A stretch of DNA of 64,000 nt from an uncultured Clostridia bacterium (GTDB taxonomy: Bacteria > Bacillota > Clostridia > Oscillospirales > Ruminococcaceae): the NCBI GenBank assembly GCA_937906945.1, contig CALCUE010000045.1:1-64000 (forward strand), read 5' to 3'. The notes under the pieces were generated by a model, which was not told the DNA's origin, did not search any database, and saw only the letters and a program-made list of their open reading frames with translations. Below, in pieces: positions 7,919-16,491 of the stretch; the stretch's first letter is position 1, and every line of letters begins with the position of its first letter. The position numbers and the translations under genes were made by a program.

Positions 7919-9325
7919 TTATTCCTCGTCTTCCAGTCTCTTTCTGCCGATCAGGAAGAGGGCGACGGTGGCGCCAAGGGCGACCACCAGAAGACCGATG
8001 ATGATCCAGATCCAGAACGGGATGCTGGTTTTTTCCTCGGGAATGGGTTCCACCGGTTCCGGCAGAGTGGGTTCCTCGGGGGCTTCGGTCACGTTGATCG
8101 TGAAAGTGACGGTCATGCCGTTATAATCGACGGTGACGGTTTTAAGGCCGGGGGTCATCATGTCGTCGCTGACTTCACAGGTATAACCTTTGGTGATATC
8201 CTCGACAGAACCGTCGCCATTCTGGATGCGAAGAGCGAGTCCCGTGGGATCCAACGATTCACCGGTGAGGTATTCCGTCTTGTTCGGGGCATAGAGCAGC
8301 ATCATGGTGGGCTCGACGACCGGTTCTTCCGGTTCCTCCGGGGCCTCCGGTTCGTCGGTCTTTTCGGGTTCGGTCGGTTTTACCGGTTCCGGAGCGACCG
8401 GAGTCGGCGGAGTGACAACGGCGGGCGCTTCGGTGACGGTGACGTTGAAGGTGGCCGTTTTCTCTTTATAAGTGACGGTCACGGTCTGGGTGCCGACCTC
8501 TTTCAAAGTAGTCGGTTCGCAGGTGAAGCCGCTGACCAGATCCTCGGTGGCGCCGCTGCCTTTATGGGCACGGATGGCAAGGCCGGTGGTGCTGAGGGAT
8601 TCGCCGACGGTATAAGTGGTTTTATCGGGGGTACGGACGACCTCGATGGAGGTGACGTCCTCGGGGTTGGCGTAGTTGAAGGTGACACGGAAGGTGGTCG
8701 TCAGGGTCTTGAGCGTGCCGAACTGGTCACAGGGAAGAGAACAGCTGACGGTGACGTTCTGCGCCTCATCAAAGGTGAAGACCGTGGGGTTGCAGGAGCA
8801 ATATTCGGTGACGTCGTATTCCGAGGCGACATAAACCTCACGGTCGGCATCGTAATTATAGACACGGGCGACGACTTTCATGCCGGTGGTGTCAAGGGTA
8901 TCGCCGAGGTAATAGACCGTTTTTTTCGGCCAGGCTTCCATTTCAATGGCGTCGGCGAAAGCGAAGGGAGCTTTTTCACCAACGGTCATGGTGTAGTTGA
9001 GCGTCTGGACAACTTTGCCGTTATCATCCAGACCGGAGACGGAAAAGCTGTAGGAACCGGCTTTGGTCGGGGTACCGGACAGCTTGATGGTCAGAACGTC
9101 GGCGTTATAGGTGTTCTTGTGCTGATAGGAGGCGGACACTTTGAGTCCGTCCGGAATGGAACCGCCTTTGGAAAAACCGGTGGCGCCGATGACGGTACCG
9201 ATCTCCTGGGAGAAAGGCACGTCCAGAAAAGCGCCCTTGATGGCGGTGGCGGCGAACGCTTCGATCGGCAGAAGAAGGACGATCATCAGCGTCGCGAGGA
9301 AAAGACAAAAGATACGTTTTTTCAT
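7919..9325 (-). CDS. Membrane-anchored surface protein with bacterial Ig-like repeats
   Basis: The 468-residue product starts with a signal peptide (AFAA near residue 26), then an N-terminal Ig-like domain and three Big_3-like repeats. Each repeat has the pattern K-T-x-Y-x-G-(D/E)-(S/T)-L-x-x-T-G (YYLGDTLDTTG, YTVGESLSTTG, YLTGESLDPTG) and closes with a V-T-V strand. A Pro/Glu-rich spacer separates repeats two and three. The C-terminus is one transmembrane helix (PFWIWIIIGLLVVAL) with a basic stop-transfer tail, not LPXTG. A cell-surface structural or adhesive role is inferred. The start has ATCGGAGG before the ATG. Confidence 0.8.
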   Translation of the reverse strand: MKKRIFCLFLATLMIVLLLPIEAFAATAIKGAFLDVPFSQEIGTVIGATGFSKGGSIPDGLKVSASYQHKNTYNADVLTIKLSGTPTKAGSYSFSVSGLDDNGKVVQTLNYTMTVGEKAPFAFADAIEMEAWPKKTVYYLGDTLDTTGMKVVARVYNYDADREVYVASEYDVTEYCSCNPTVFTFDEAQNVTVSCSLPCDQFGTLKTLTTTFRVTFNYANPEDVTSIEVVRTPDKTTYTVGESLSTTGLAIRAHKGSGATEDLVSGFTCEPTTLKEVGTQTVTVTYKEKTATFNVTVTEAPAVVTPPTPVAPEPVKPTEPEKTDEPEAPEEPEEPVVEPTMMLLYAPNKTEYLTGESLDPTGLALRIQNGDGSVEDITKGYTCEVSDDMMTPGLKTVTVDYNGMTVTFTINVTEAPEEPTLPEPVEPIPEEKTSIPFWIWIIIGLLVVALGATVALFLIGRKRLEDEE

Positions 9326-9365
9326 TTTATATCCTCCGATGATTGGGGTATTTGATACAAGTCCT

Positions 9366-9394
9366 ATTTTACGACAATTCATTGGGATTGGCAA
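9366..9394 (-). promoter_or_regulatory. Promoter of the Ig-repeat surface gene
   Basis: Minus strand TTGCCA and TAAAAT with a 17-bp spacer, about 40 bases before the ATG. Confidence 0.65.
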
Positions 9395-9465
9395 GGGAAT
9401 TTTTGAGAAATCCCCTGCCGAAAGGTGGAAAACCGCCCTTTTTCCTGTAAATTTTCTGTGAACGC

Positions 9466-9496
9466 AAAAAAGCCTCCCGAAAGGGAGGCTTTTTTA
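9466..9496. terminator. Terminator after uraA
   Basis: AAAAAAGCCTCCC, loop GAAA, GGGAGGCTTTTTT. It ends the pyrR-uraA transcript and can serve either strand. Confidence 0.85.
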
Positions 9497-9516
9497 TGAA
9501 ACCGTTTTTTCAGAAA

Positions 9517-10854
9517 TCAGTCTTTGTTTCTTTCTTTCAGAAGCTGGTTGGCGATGATGCCGAGGATCAGGGCGCAGGCGATGGAGGTAAGGGTGACCTG
9601 GCCGAAGCTGACGGTCAGACCGCCGATGCCGCAGATGAGGATGACGGCGACGACGAAGAGGTTGCGGTTATCACCGAGATCGACGTTCTGGATCATCTTA
9701 AGACCGGAGACGGCGATGAAGCCGTAGAGCGTGACGCAAACGCCGCCCATGACGCAGTTCGGGATGGAGGCGAGGAAGGTGACGAACGGTCCGAAGAAGG
9801 AGATGATCATGCAGAGAACAGCGGTGGTGATGATGGTGACGATGGAGGCGTTGCCGGTGATGGCGACGCAGCCGACGGATTCACCGTAGGTGGTGTTGGG
9901 GCAGCCGCCGAAGAAGGCGCCGGCCATGGAGCCGATACCGTCGCCGAGAAGGGTGTGGTCAAGGCCCGGATCTTCCAGAAGATCGTGGTCGATGATGGAG
10001 GAAAGGTTTTTGTGGTCAGCGATATGCTCGGCGAAGACAACGAAGGCGACCGGGACGTAAGCGACGGCGACGGTGGCCAGGTACTGTCCGTCAACGGCGG
10101 AGAGACCCTGGAGCGCTTTCACGAAGGTGAACTCCGGAACAGCGAAGACTTTCATGTTGGAGAAGACGGAGAAGTCGATGACCTGGAGAGCGGGGTTGTT
10201 GGTGCTGATACCGATGACGGTGAAGATGGCGGCGACGATATAGCCGGCGACGATACCGATGATGAAGGGAATGAGCTTGACCATCTTTTTGCCATAGACG
10301 GAGCAGAGGATGACGGTGAAGAGGGTGACAAGACCGCAGATCAGAGCCACATAGGGGCTGGCGGTGGAGACACCGTCGGCGTCAAGGACTTTACCGACGG
10401 TGAGGTCGCCGACGGCGTTTCCGGCAAGGGAAAGACCGATGATGGAGACGGTCGGTCCGATGACGGCGGCGGGCATCAGTTTATTGATCCATGCGACGCC
10501 GGCCATTTTGATGGCAAGGGCGATGACGACATAGACAAGACCGGCAAGGATGGCGCCGATGATCAGTCCGGCGTAACCGGCTTCCATCGAAACGGCGCCG
10601 CCGAAGGCGGCGAACATGGAACCGAGGAAAGCAAAGGAACTTCCAAGGAAAACAGGGCTGTTGAATTTAGTGAAGAGCAGATAGACGATGGTGCCGACAC
10701 CGGCGCCGAAAAGAGCCGCGGACTGCGCCATGCCGTTGCCGACGATGGCAGGGACGGCGATGGTAGCCGCCAGAATGGCAAGAAGCTGTTGGAACGCGAA
10801 GACAAGCACCTGGCTGAACTTCGGCTTATCCTTTACACCATAAGTAAGTTTCAT
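9517..10854 (-). CDS. uraA: Uracil permease (NCS2 family)
   Basis: This 445-residue, roughly 14-helix symporter brings uracil in with protons. The NCS2 features are the early QQLLAILAATIAVP segment, the VFAEHIADH helix (conserved Glu and His) and the helix-10 NTTYGESVG motif (about residues 320-328) that contacts the base. It lies 30 bases downstream of pyrR in the same direction and shares its attenuator, so uptake should be repressed when UMP is abundant. AGGAGGAAA precedes the ATG. Confidence 0.95.
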   Translation of the reverse strand: MKLTYGVKDKPKFSQVLVFAFQQLLAILAATIAVPAIVGNGMAQSAALFGAGVGTIVYLLFTKFNSPVFLGSSFAFLGSMFAAFGGAVSMEAGYAGLIIGAILAGLVYVVIALAIKMAGVAWINKLMPAAVIGPTVSIIGLSLAGNAVGDLTVGKVLDADGVSTASPYVALICGLVTLFTVILCSVYGKKMVKLIPFIIGIVAGYIVAAIFTVIGISTNNPALQVIDFSVFSNMKVFAVPEFTFVKALQGLSAVDGQYLATVAVAYVPVAFVVFAEHIADHKNLSSIIDHDLLEDPGLDHTLLGDGIGSMAGAFFGGCPNTTYGESVGCVAITGNASIVTIITTAVLCMIISFFGPFVTFLASIPNCVMGGVCVTLYGFIAVSGLKMIQNVDLGDNRNLFVVAVILICGIGGLTVSFGQVTLTSIACALILGIIANQLLKERNKD

Positions 10855-10884
10855 TTTCTTTCCTCCTGAAATTTCGGTTTTGTT

Positions 10885-11421
10885 TTATTTCTTGAAAAGT
10901 TTGACGCCGAGCTCTCCGTCAATGGACGGGATCCGCACGGAAACAAGCTCCTCTCGCGAAGTGGGAATGTTTTTTCCGACAAAGTCCGGTCGGATCGGAA
11001 GCTCCCGGTGCCCTCGGTCGATGAGGACGGCAAGCTGGATATAGGACGGACGGCCCTGACTTAAAAGGCTGTCGATGGCGGCCCGGGTGGTGCGTCCGGT
11101 ATAAATGACGTCATCGACGAGGACAACGGTGCGGCCCTTTATGGGGAACGGGATATCGGACTCGTTGACGGTGGGGGCGTTTTCCAGTTCGGAAAGATCG
11201 TCCCGATAGAGGGTGATATCGAGCGTCCCGACGGGGACTTCGGCGCCTTCAATGGCCAGAATGTTGTCCCGGATCATTTGGGCGATGGGAACGCCGCGGC
11301 GCCGGATCCCGACAAGGCAAAGTCCCTCGGTACCTCCGTTTTTTTCCAGGATCTGGTGGGAAATGCGGACAAGAGCGCGTTTGACGGCGTCGGAATCCAT
11401 GATATCGGCCTTAAATTCCAA
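10885..11421 (-). CDS. pyrR: PyrR, pyr mRNA-binding attenuation protein / uracil phosphoribosyltransferase
   Basis: With UMP bound, PyrR binds pyr leader RNA and favours termination; it also has weak UPRTase activity. The 178-residue product carries the PRPP loop VVLVDDVIYTGRTTRAA near residues 92-108 and the family N-terminus KADIMD. I start it at TTG 11421, which aligns with family N-termini and has AGGTGG eight bases upstream; a GTG at 11433 is less well placed. It leads a two-gene operon with uraA behind its own attenuator. Confidence 0.95.
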   Translation of the reverse strand: MEFKADIMDSDAVKRALVRISHQILEKNGGTEGLCLVGIRRRGVPIAQMIRDNILAIEGAEVPVGTLDITLYRDDLSELENAPTVNESDIPFPIKGRTVVLVDDVIYTGRTTRAAIDSLLSQGRPSYIQLAVLIDRGHRELPIRPDFVGKNIPTSREELVSVRIPSIDGELGVKLFKK

Positions 11422-11441
11422 TCGGAAAACCACCTTTCCAT

Positions 11442-11526
11442 AAAAAAATCGCCCTGCTTTCGCAAGACGACAGAAAAATCATACTGTAAATGAGGTTTTC
11501 TGATCTTGCCGGTCTCTCGGTACCGC
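11442..11526 (-). promoter_or_regulatory. pyr attenuator (PyrR-binding leader)
   Basis: On the minus strand three mutually exclusive elements can be read. The first is a PyrR-type hairpin (11508-11526) with a bulged stem and loop ACCGAGAG. The second is an antiterminator in which GCAAGA plus CAGAAAA pairs with TTTTCTG plus TCTTGC. The third is a terminator (stem 11450-11469, then seven T at 11442-11448) that uses the same TCTTGC. UMP-PyrR binding to the first hairpin would block the second and allow the terminator. Confidence 0.8.
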
Positions 11527-11545
11527 ATTAAAGATCGTTTTTATT

Positions 11546-11574
11546 ATCATAGCACGAAAGAAAGGAATTGGCAA
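11546..11574 (-). promoter_or_regulatory. Promoter of pyrR-uraA
   Basis: Minus strand TTGCCA and TATGAT with a 17-bp spacer, immediately before the attenuator. Confidence 0.8.
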
Positions 11575-11594
11575 GACTTTTTGTCAATTTTTCG

Positions 11595-11627
11595 CAAAAA
11601 AAACGCGCCGGAAATTCCGGCGCGGCA
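11595..11627 (-). terminator. Terminator after the zinc-ribbon gene
   Basis: GCCGCGCCGG and CCGGCGCG form a stem on the minus strand, followed by eight T. Confidence 0.8.
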
Positions 11628-11628
11628 A

Positions 11629-12231
11629 TTAGGCGGAAAAAGAGGAGGTTATGTTCTGCAGTTGGGTCAGAAGACCGGCGGCGAAGCCGCCGCTGATGAC
11701 AACGACAGCGCTGAGAACGAGGCTGATCAGCGCCAGAACAAGAATGGCACGGGCATAGTTCTTTTTGGCCGGATATTTCGTCTTTCCGAAAACGAGGGCG
11801 AAGAAATAGAAAAAGCCGACAACGGGAATGGCGCAAAGGATAAACGTGAGGATAAAGCTGCCGACCGAGGGCGTCGGGACGCATTCGCTCAGAATGCGGG
11901 GCAGTTTTTCCTCCGGTTCTTCCTCCGGAAGAGCGGTGGGGGTGACGGCCATCTCCAAAGGTTCCGGATAGGGGATGTCGGGGAAGGTGTCGTCCTTCTC
12001 GTCTTCCGGTTCCGGAGAATTCCATACGGGGGAAGCGGCAGCCGGTTCCGGAACGGAAATTTCTTCGATCGGAGCGGGGGACGGCTCTTCCGGAACGACC
12101 GGTTCCTCGGTGACTACGGCGCTAAAGCCGGACGGACGCTCCGGGACAAAAAAGGGAACGTATTTTCCGCAGTTGGGACAGACATTCTGGGTATCCAACA
12201 ATTCGGTTTTACATTCGGGGCAGATTTTCAT
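11629..12231 (-). CDS. Zinc-ribbon membrane protein, function unknown
   Basis: The 200-residue product opens with a zinc ribbon (CPECKTEL...CPNCGKY, residues 4-24). A 100-residue Pro/Glu-rich disordered linker follows, then two transmembrane helices (about 118-140 and 155-178). The layout suggests a cytosolic metal-binding head on a flexible arm, anchored in the membrane. Similar zinc-ribbon plus two-helix proteins are common in Clostridia but have no defined role. Ribosome site AAGGAGTG. Confidence 0.65.
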   Translation of the reverse strand: MKICPECKTELLDTQNVCPNCGKYVPFFVPERPSGFSAVVTEEPVVPEEPSPAPIEEISVPEPAAASPVWNSPEPEDEKDDTFPDIPYPEPLEMAVTPTALPEEEPEEKLPRILSECVPTPSVGSFILTFILCAIPVVGFFYFFALVFGKTKYPAKKNYARAILVLALISLVLSAVVVISGGFAAGLLTQLQNITSSFSA

Positions 12232-12266
12232 TTCCGGAACACTCCTTCGCGTCTATACTACCTATA

Positions 12267-12295
12267 AGAATACCGCGGGAACGGGAATTCGTCAA
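12267..12295 (-). promoter_or_regulatory. Promoter of the zinc-ribbon gene
   Basis: Minus strand TTGACG and TATTCT with a 17-bp spacer. Confidence 0.6.
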
Positions 12296-12324
12296 GAAAA
12301 AATGCGGTTTTGGACGAAAAAAAG

Positions 12325-12353
12325 AAAAAAGCGCCCCAAAAGGGGCGCTTTTC
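12325..12353 (-). terminator. Terminator overlapping the stop of the hydrolase-GNAT gene
   Basis: AAGCGCCCC and GGGGCGCTT form the stem. On the minus strand a T-rich run follows. Confidence 0.75.
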
Positions 12354-13824
12354 AGTCGGGAAAATGGATGGAGAGCAGGCAGAATTCCTCATAAACGTGG
12401 TCCGTTCGGAACCCGACGCTTTCATAGAGCCTTCGCGCGGCGACGTTATAGCGATTGACGCCGATCTCGATCTTTTTGGCGCCGGCTTTATGGAGATAAT
12501 CCACGGCGAAGCGGAGCATCACCTTGCCGAAGCCCCGACGCTGAAAGCGTTTGTCGATGAGGACGTACTGGATATCGTAAATCTCCTTTTTGGGATCCAC
12601 CGTCAGCTCCAGAATACCAACGGCACGACCCCCTTCCATTTCGACAAAAAGCTTGTCGGTGGCATGGCGGGCGGCGTAAAAAGCGATGATATCCTTGGCG
12701 GGGTCCACAAATTCGAGCTGTTCGGGCAGAACCTCCAGCGTAAAAGCGCCCCGCCAGTTGCGGCGGTTATAGGGTACCATTTTTGTGTCCTTCGGATAGA
12801 GGAAAAAGCCGTCCAACGCCCGGCGGATCTCCGGATGGAGCCAGGTGCTGACGTTTCCTTCGGTGACGTAAACCGGTTCGGCGGTGGTAAGAAGGAGGAA
12901 CATCACGTCCCGCTCCCGGTCATAGGCGCCCCAGAAATCACCGAGCGTATGGCCGTATTCCGAATCAAAGGAGAGATAGCCGTTGTTTTCGCAGAAATAG
13001 AGGCCATGGCCTTCGCTGTCGCACCGGGTGGCGGTTTCCCAGAGCTTTTCGGAAAAGAGACGGAAGGAAAAAACGCCCTTCGTCAGTTTTTCCATATCGC
13101 CGAGGGTGGTGGTGAAGGCCGAAAGATCGCCGGTGCCGAGGGGAAGAAGCGTTTTGTTGCGAAAGCGGGTGAAGCGGCCGGTGGTGGCGGTGTCGCCGAG
13201 GGACGTTTCCGTCATGGAAAGGGGACGGAAGATCTCGTTTTCCGCGAAGACGGAAAGGGGAGCGCCATAGACCCGTTCCAGGATCTCTTTCAAAAAGGCA
13301 CGGTTGGTCAGCGAATAGGCGGCCAGAGCGCCGGGTTTGTTGTCCAGCGGTTTATCGCCGATGAGGGCAAGAACGTCCCGGTAGGAATAGGATTGGACGG
13401 AAAGCTCCAGTTCCTTTCGGCGCTGTTCTTCCGGGGAAAGGGCGGAATAGGCGGTGTCCTCCTGCTTTTTCGGCAGAATTTCGCCGAAAAAGTAGTCCCG
13501 AAGGCCGGATTTTTCGGACAGAAGCTGGCGGACGGTGATCTCGTCCCCGTGGGGCGCTTCGGGCAGATAACGGCTTATTTTGTCGCCGAGGCGGAGTTCT
13601 TTCCGGTCGGCCAACATCAGAACGCCGAGGGAAACCAGAAGTCCGCCGTCCAGATCAAACAGATAGCGGGTGTTTTCCTCCAAAGGCGTGTCAACGTCGG
13701 GCGCGTTATAATATTTTTTGAGCACGGTTTTTCCGTTGTGGCAAAGGAGAAAAGCGGCCGTTTCATGGTAACGGGCGGCGCATTGATCCAAATTCTTTTC
13801 TAATTCGGAATAAGTACAGTCCAT
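12352..13824 (-). CDS. Inactive beta-lactamase-fold domain fused to a GNAT acetyltransferase
   Basis: Residues 1 to about 340 align with class C serine hydrolases: T-R-Y of the TxF segment at 52-54, ISRYLPE, a KSGLRDY segment matching tSGLpdY, PGALAAYSLTN matching the YSN region, and GHTLG near the third motif. The SxxK catalytic tetrad falls at residues 58-61 and reads LDGG, so both the nucleophilic serine and the lysine are missing. Residues about 360-490 are a GNAT domain with the acetyl-CoA loop RRGFGK and the NVAARRLYESVGF helix. The product is probably an acetyltransferase with a binding, not hydrolytic, N-terminal domain. The substrate is unknown. Confidence 0.75.
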   Translation of the reverse strand: MDCTYSELEKNLDQCAARYHETAAFLLCHNGKTVLKKYYNAPDVDTPLEENTRYLFDLDGGLLVSLGVLMLADRKELRLGDKISRYLPEAPHGDEITVRQLLSEKSGLRDYFFGEILPKKQEDTAYSALSPEEQRRKELELSVQSYSYRDVLALIGDKPLDNKPGALAAYSLTNRAFLKEILERVYGAPLSVFAENEIFRPLSMTETSLGDTATTGRFTRFRNKTLLPLGTGDLSAFTTTLGDMEKLTKGVFSFRLFSEKLWETATRCDSEGHGLYFCENNGYLSFDSEYGHTLGDFWGAYDRERDVMFLLLTTAEPVYVTEGNVSTWLHPEIRRALDGFFLYPKDTKMVPYNRRNWRGAFTLEVLPEQLEFVDPAKDIIAFYAARHATDKLFVEMEGGRAVGILELTVDPKKEIYDIQYVLIDKRFQRRGFGKVMLRFAVDYLHKAGAKKIEIGVNRYNVAARRLYESVGFRTDHVYEEFCLLSIHFPD

Positions 13825-13835
13825 AAAAATTTTCC

Positions 13836-14606
13836 TTAAATCTTATTTTTGAGAGACGGGATATCGACGACGCAGTTGCGTTCCCCGCAGAGCCGGTCGG
13901 TGCAGTTGGCGCATTGAAGCGCCTCGTTGCTGCCTTCCCAGAAGCGTTCCGGATGGAGGGAGAAGGAAGCCTCCCACACAAGAAAGACCAGAAAAGCGAC
14001 GAGGACCAAAGACCAGGTGAAGAAGCCCGGCACAAAAAGGAAGGGCGAAAACATCATCATGTGGTCCCAGTTGAAAATGCGGCAGGTGGTGCAGCAGCGG
14101 TTTTTCATAAACCACACCCGGAACGGACACCAGAAAAGCACGCAGATGAGGTCGCAGACGTAGAACGCCACGACGCAAAGGAAAAGCATCGGGCGGTTCA
14201 GCACACGGAACAGGAAAAGAACGCCGATGGCGGCGGTGAGTCCCAGCCAGCAAAGCCCGACCCGAAGGGTATCCCGGTTGCATTTTTTGACGTAGTCCAA
14301 AAGCTTTTGAGGGTTGAAGATCGCCCGGGGGCGAAAGCTTTTGAGCAGGAATTTCTGGGAACCGAGGGGAAGATATTGGCGGCAGGGAATGAGCTGAAGG
14401 ACCATATCGACCATCCAAAGAAGCCAGAGAAGATGGAAAAGGGAGAATTTTTTGAAGAAATTCCACCCGTTCATCACGTCGAATTCCTGCGGACGGAGGA
14501 AAAAGAGAACGACCGTCGCCAGAAAAACAAGACAGCGGAAGGTGAATTTATGTTGGTAGCGTCTTCGGAATTCGGAGATCAGTTTTTTTACGGAGGGCAT
14601 GGGCAT
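13836..14606 (-). CDS. Cys-rich polytopic membrane protein of unknown function
   Basis: I do not recognise this family. The 256-residue product has about five hydrophobic helices and a basic N-terminus. Cysteines cluster in NRCCTTCRIFNWDH (near residue 175) and in the tail CANCTDRLCGERNC, a spacing that suggests iron-sulfur or zinc binding next to the membrane. I chose ATG 14606 (MPMPSVKKL) because AAAAAGG lies just upstream; ATG 14600 is also possible. It precedes the hydrolase-GNAT gene by 11 bases, so the two are probably cotranscribed. Confidence 0.6.
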   Translation of the reverse strand: MPMPSVKKLISEFRRRYQHKFTFRCLVFLATVVLFFLRPQEFDVMNGWNFFKKFSLFHLLWLLWMVDMVLQLIPCRQYLPLGSQKFLLKSFRPRAIFNPQKLLDYVKKCNRDTLRVGLCWLGLTAAIGVLFLFRVLNRPMLFLCVVAFYVCDLICVLFWCPFRVWFMKNRCCTTCRIFNWDHMMMFSPFLFVPGFFTWSLVLVAFLVFLVWEASFSLHPERFWEGSNEALQCANCTDRLCGERNCVVDIPSLKNKI

Positions 14607-14669
14607 TACGACCTTTTTACGGAATGATGGGGGGAGCGTTTCCCGAAAGGAAACGACCATACAACCTTT

Positions 14670-14697
14670 ACTATATCATTTTTAAAGGGAAAATCAA
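14670..14697 (-). promoter_or_regulatory. Promoter of the Cys-rich membrane protein gene
   Basis: Minus strand TTGATT and TATAGT with a 16-bp spacer. Confidence 0.6.
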
Positions 14698-14758
14698 GAG
14701 AAGGAGCGAAAAAGAAGCGTTTTTACGGATTTTTCTTTAAAAATAAAAGGAAAAAGGC

Positions 14759-14787
14759 TTGCAAACGGGAACGTTCTGTGGTAAACT
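14759..14787 (+). promoter_or_regulatory. Promoter of the rimP-nusA-infB operon
   Basis: TTGCAA and TAAACT with a 17-bp spacer. A hairpin in the leader (about 14817-14848, AAAGAG-GGG paired with CCC-CTCTTT) lies between it and rimP and may affect early elongation. Confidence 0.65.
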
Positions 14788-14879
14788 ATTCCACAGTAGA
14801 ATAGTAGAGTAGGATGAAAAGAGTGGGAAACAAAAAGCCCGCTCTTTTCTGTTGATACGGAACTTATGGAGGTGTCTTT

Positions 14880-15386
14880 TTGGGAGAAAATAAAAAGAAA
14901 AACACGGCGCAGATCTGTACGGAACTGGCACGACCCCTGGCGGAGGAACTGGGTGTGGAACTCTGGGACGTTCGCTTCGAGAAGGAAGGGACCGAATGGT
15001 TTCTGCGCTATTTTATTGACAAAGAGGATCTGAATATCGAGGATTGCGTGGAATTTTCCCACCGCATCGACCCCATTCTGGATGAAGCCGACCCCATCGA
15101 GAAAAGCTATACGCTGGAAGTCTCGTCCCCGGGGATCGAACGGAAGCTCATCACCGACGAACATATCCGCCGCTATCTCGGTTACCTTGCCACCGTCAAG
15201 TTTATTCGCGCGCCGGAGGGATATAACCAGCGGGAATTTTTGCTCCAACTGGACAAGATCGAGGACGGAACCGTTACCGCTTCCTTTGAGGACGGCACGG
15301 AACTTGTCTTCCCGAAAAGCGACACCGCCTATATCAAGCTCTATTATGATTATGACAATGACACAGAGGATTCTGTTGAAGAATAA
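14880..15386 (+). CDS. rimP: Ribosome maturation factor RimP
   Basis: RimP helps assemble the 30S subunit before NusA-linked transcription-translation coupling. The 168-residue product has the N-terminal alpha/beta domain (GVELWDVRFEKEG, then FIDKED...CVEFSHRIDPILDE) and YTLEVSSPGIERKL, followed by a C-terminal SH3-like barrel. The start is TTG, with TATGGAGGTG upstream. It is first in the classic nusA operon and ends 17 bases before nusA. Confidence 0.96.
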   Translation: MGENKKKNTAQICTELARPLAEELGVELWDVRFEKEGTEWFLRYFIDKEDLNIEDCVEFSHRIDPILDEADPIEKSYTLEVSSPGIERKLITDEHIRRYLGYLATVKFIRAPEGYNQREFLLQLDKIEDGTVTASFEDGTELVFPKSDTAYIKLYYDYDNDTEDSVEE

Positions 15387-15403
15387 GGAGGAAACAAGAA
15401 AAA

Positions 15404-16456
15404 ATGAACGCAGAATTTTTTGAGGCCCTGAACATGCTGGAAAAAGAAAAGGGAATTTCGACGGAATACCTTTGCGAAAAGATCGAAAACGCCATCGCCA
15501 TCGCCATCCGCCGGGATTATGACGGCGTGGAAAACGTCCACGTGGTCATCGACCCCGAGACGGCCACCTTTGACGTCGCTCTTTGCAAGACCGCCGTTGA
15601 GGAAGTGGAGGATCCGGTCAACGAGATCCTTTTGGAAAACGCGATGAAGTACAATAAAAAAGCCGAGGTCGGCGATTTGATCGAAATTCCGCTCGAAACC
15701 AAGGAGTTCGGACGCATCGCCGCCCAGACCGCGAAGCACGTCATCAAACAGGGCATCCGCGAGGCCGAAAGAGGCCAGGTGCTCAAAGAGTTCCAGAGCC
15801 GTGAGCACGAGATCATCACCGCCACCGTCATGAGCACCGATCCGGTACGGGGCAGCGTCACGCTGGAGATCGACCACAACGAAGCCCATCTTCTGAAATC
15901 GGAACAGATCCCGGGCGAGACCTTTATGGACGGCGAAAAGATCAAGGTCTATGTCGTCGAAGTCGTCGCTTCCGAGCGGGGACCCAAGGTCATGATCTCC
16001 CGGACCCATCCCGGCCTTGTCAAACGGCTCTTTGAGATCGAGGTGCCGGAGGTCTATGAGGGTACCGTCGAGATCAAAGCCGTCTCCCGGGAGGCCGGTT
16101 CCCGCACCAAGCTTGCCGTGTGGAGCCGTGACCCCGACGTCGATGCCGTCGGCGCCTGCATCGGCGCCAGAGGCGCCCGTGTCGCCAAGATCGTTGACGA
16201 GCTGGGCGGAGAAAAAATCGACGTCGTGCCCTATTCCGAGGATCCGGTGGAGTTCATCACCGCCGCTCTTTCCCCGGCCAGAGTCGTTTCCGTGGAAATC
16301 GACCCGGACGGCGCCCGTGCCTGCAAAGTAAAAGTACCGGACGAACAGCTTTCCCTTGCCATCGGCAACCGGGGACAGAACGCGCGGCTTGCCGCCCGTC
16401 TGACCGGTTGGAAGATCGACATCAAACCGGAAAGCGGCTTCTTCGGCGAGGAATAA
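15404..16456 (+). CDS. nusA: Transcription termination/antitermination factor NusA
   Basis: NusA binds RNA polymerase and nascent RNA and controls pausing, termination and antitermination. The 350 residues comprise an N-terminal polymerase-binding domain (1-125), an S1 domain (about 135-200) and two KH domains (about 205-345). The KH region contains DAVGACIGARGARV and LAIGNRGQNARLAARLTGW. Like other Gram-positive forms it lacks the C-terminal acidic repeats. AAGGAGGAAA precedes the ATG. Confidence 0.97.
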   Translation: MNAEFFEALNMLEKEKGISTEYLCEKIENAIAIAIRRDYDGVENVHVVIDPETATFDVALCKTAVEEVEDPVNEILLENAMKYNKKAEVGDLIEIPLETKEFGRIAAQTAKHVIKQGIREAERGQVLKEFQSREHEIITATVMSTDPVRGSVTLEIDHNEAHLLKSEQIPGETFMDGEKIKVYVVEVVASERGPKVMISRTHPGLVKRLFEIEVPEVYEGTVEIKAVSREAGSRTKLAVWSRDPDVDAVGACIGARGARVAKIVDELGGEKIDVVPYSEDPVEFITAALSPARVVSVEIDPDGARACKVKVPDEQLSLAIGNRGQNARLAARLTGWKIDIKPESGFFGEE

Positions 16457-16491
16457 AAGAAGCGTAAAACGGAGAAAGGAGAAATGTCCCT

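Noticed and set aside
9496..10869. Plus-strand open frame over uraA
   Set aside because: The product is almost wholly Gly/Asp/Glu, as expected for the complement of a membrane-protein gene.
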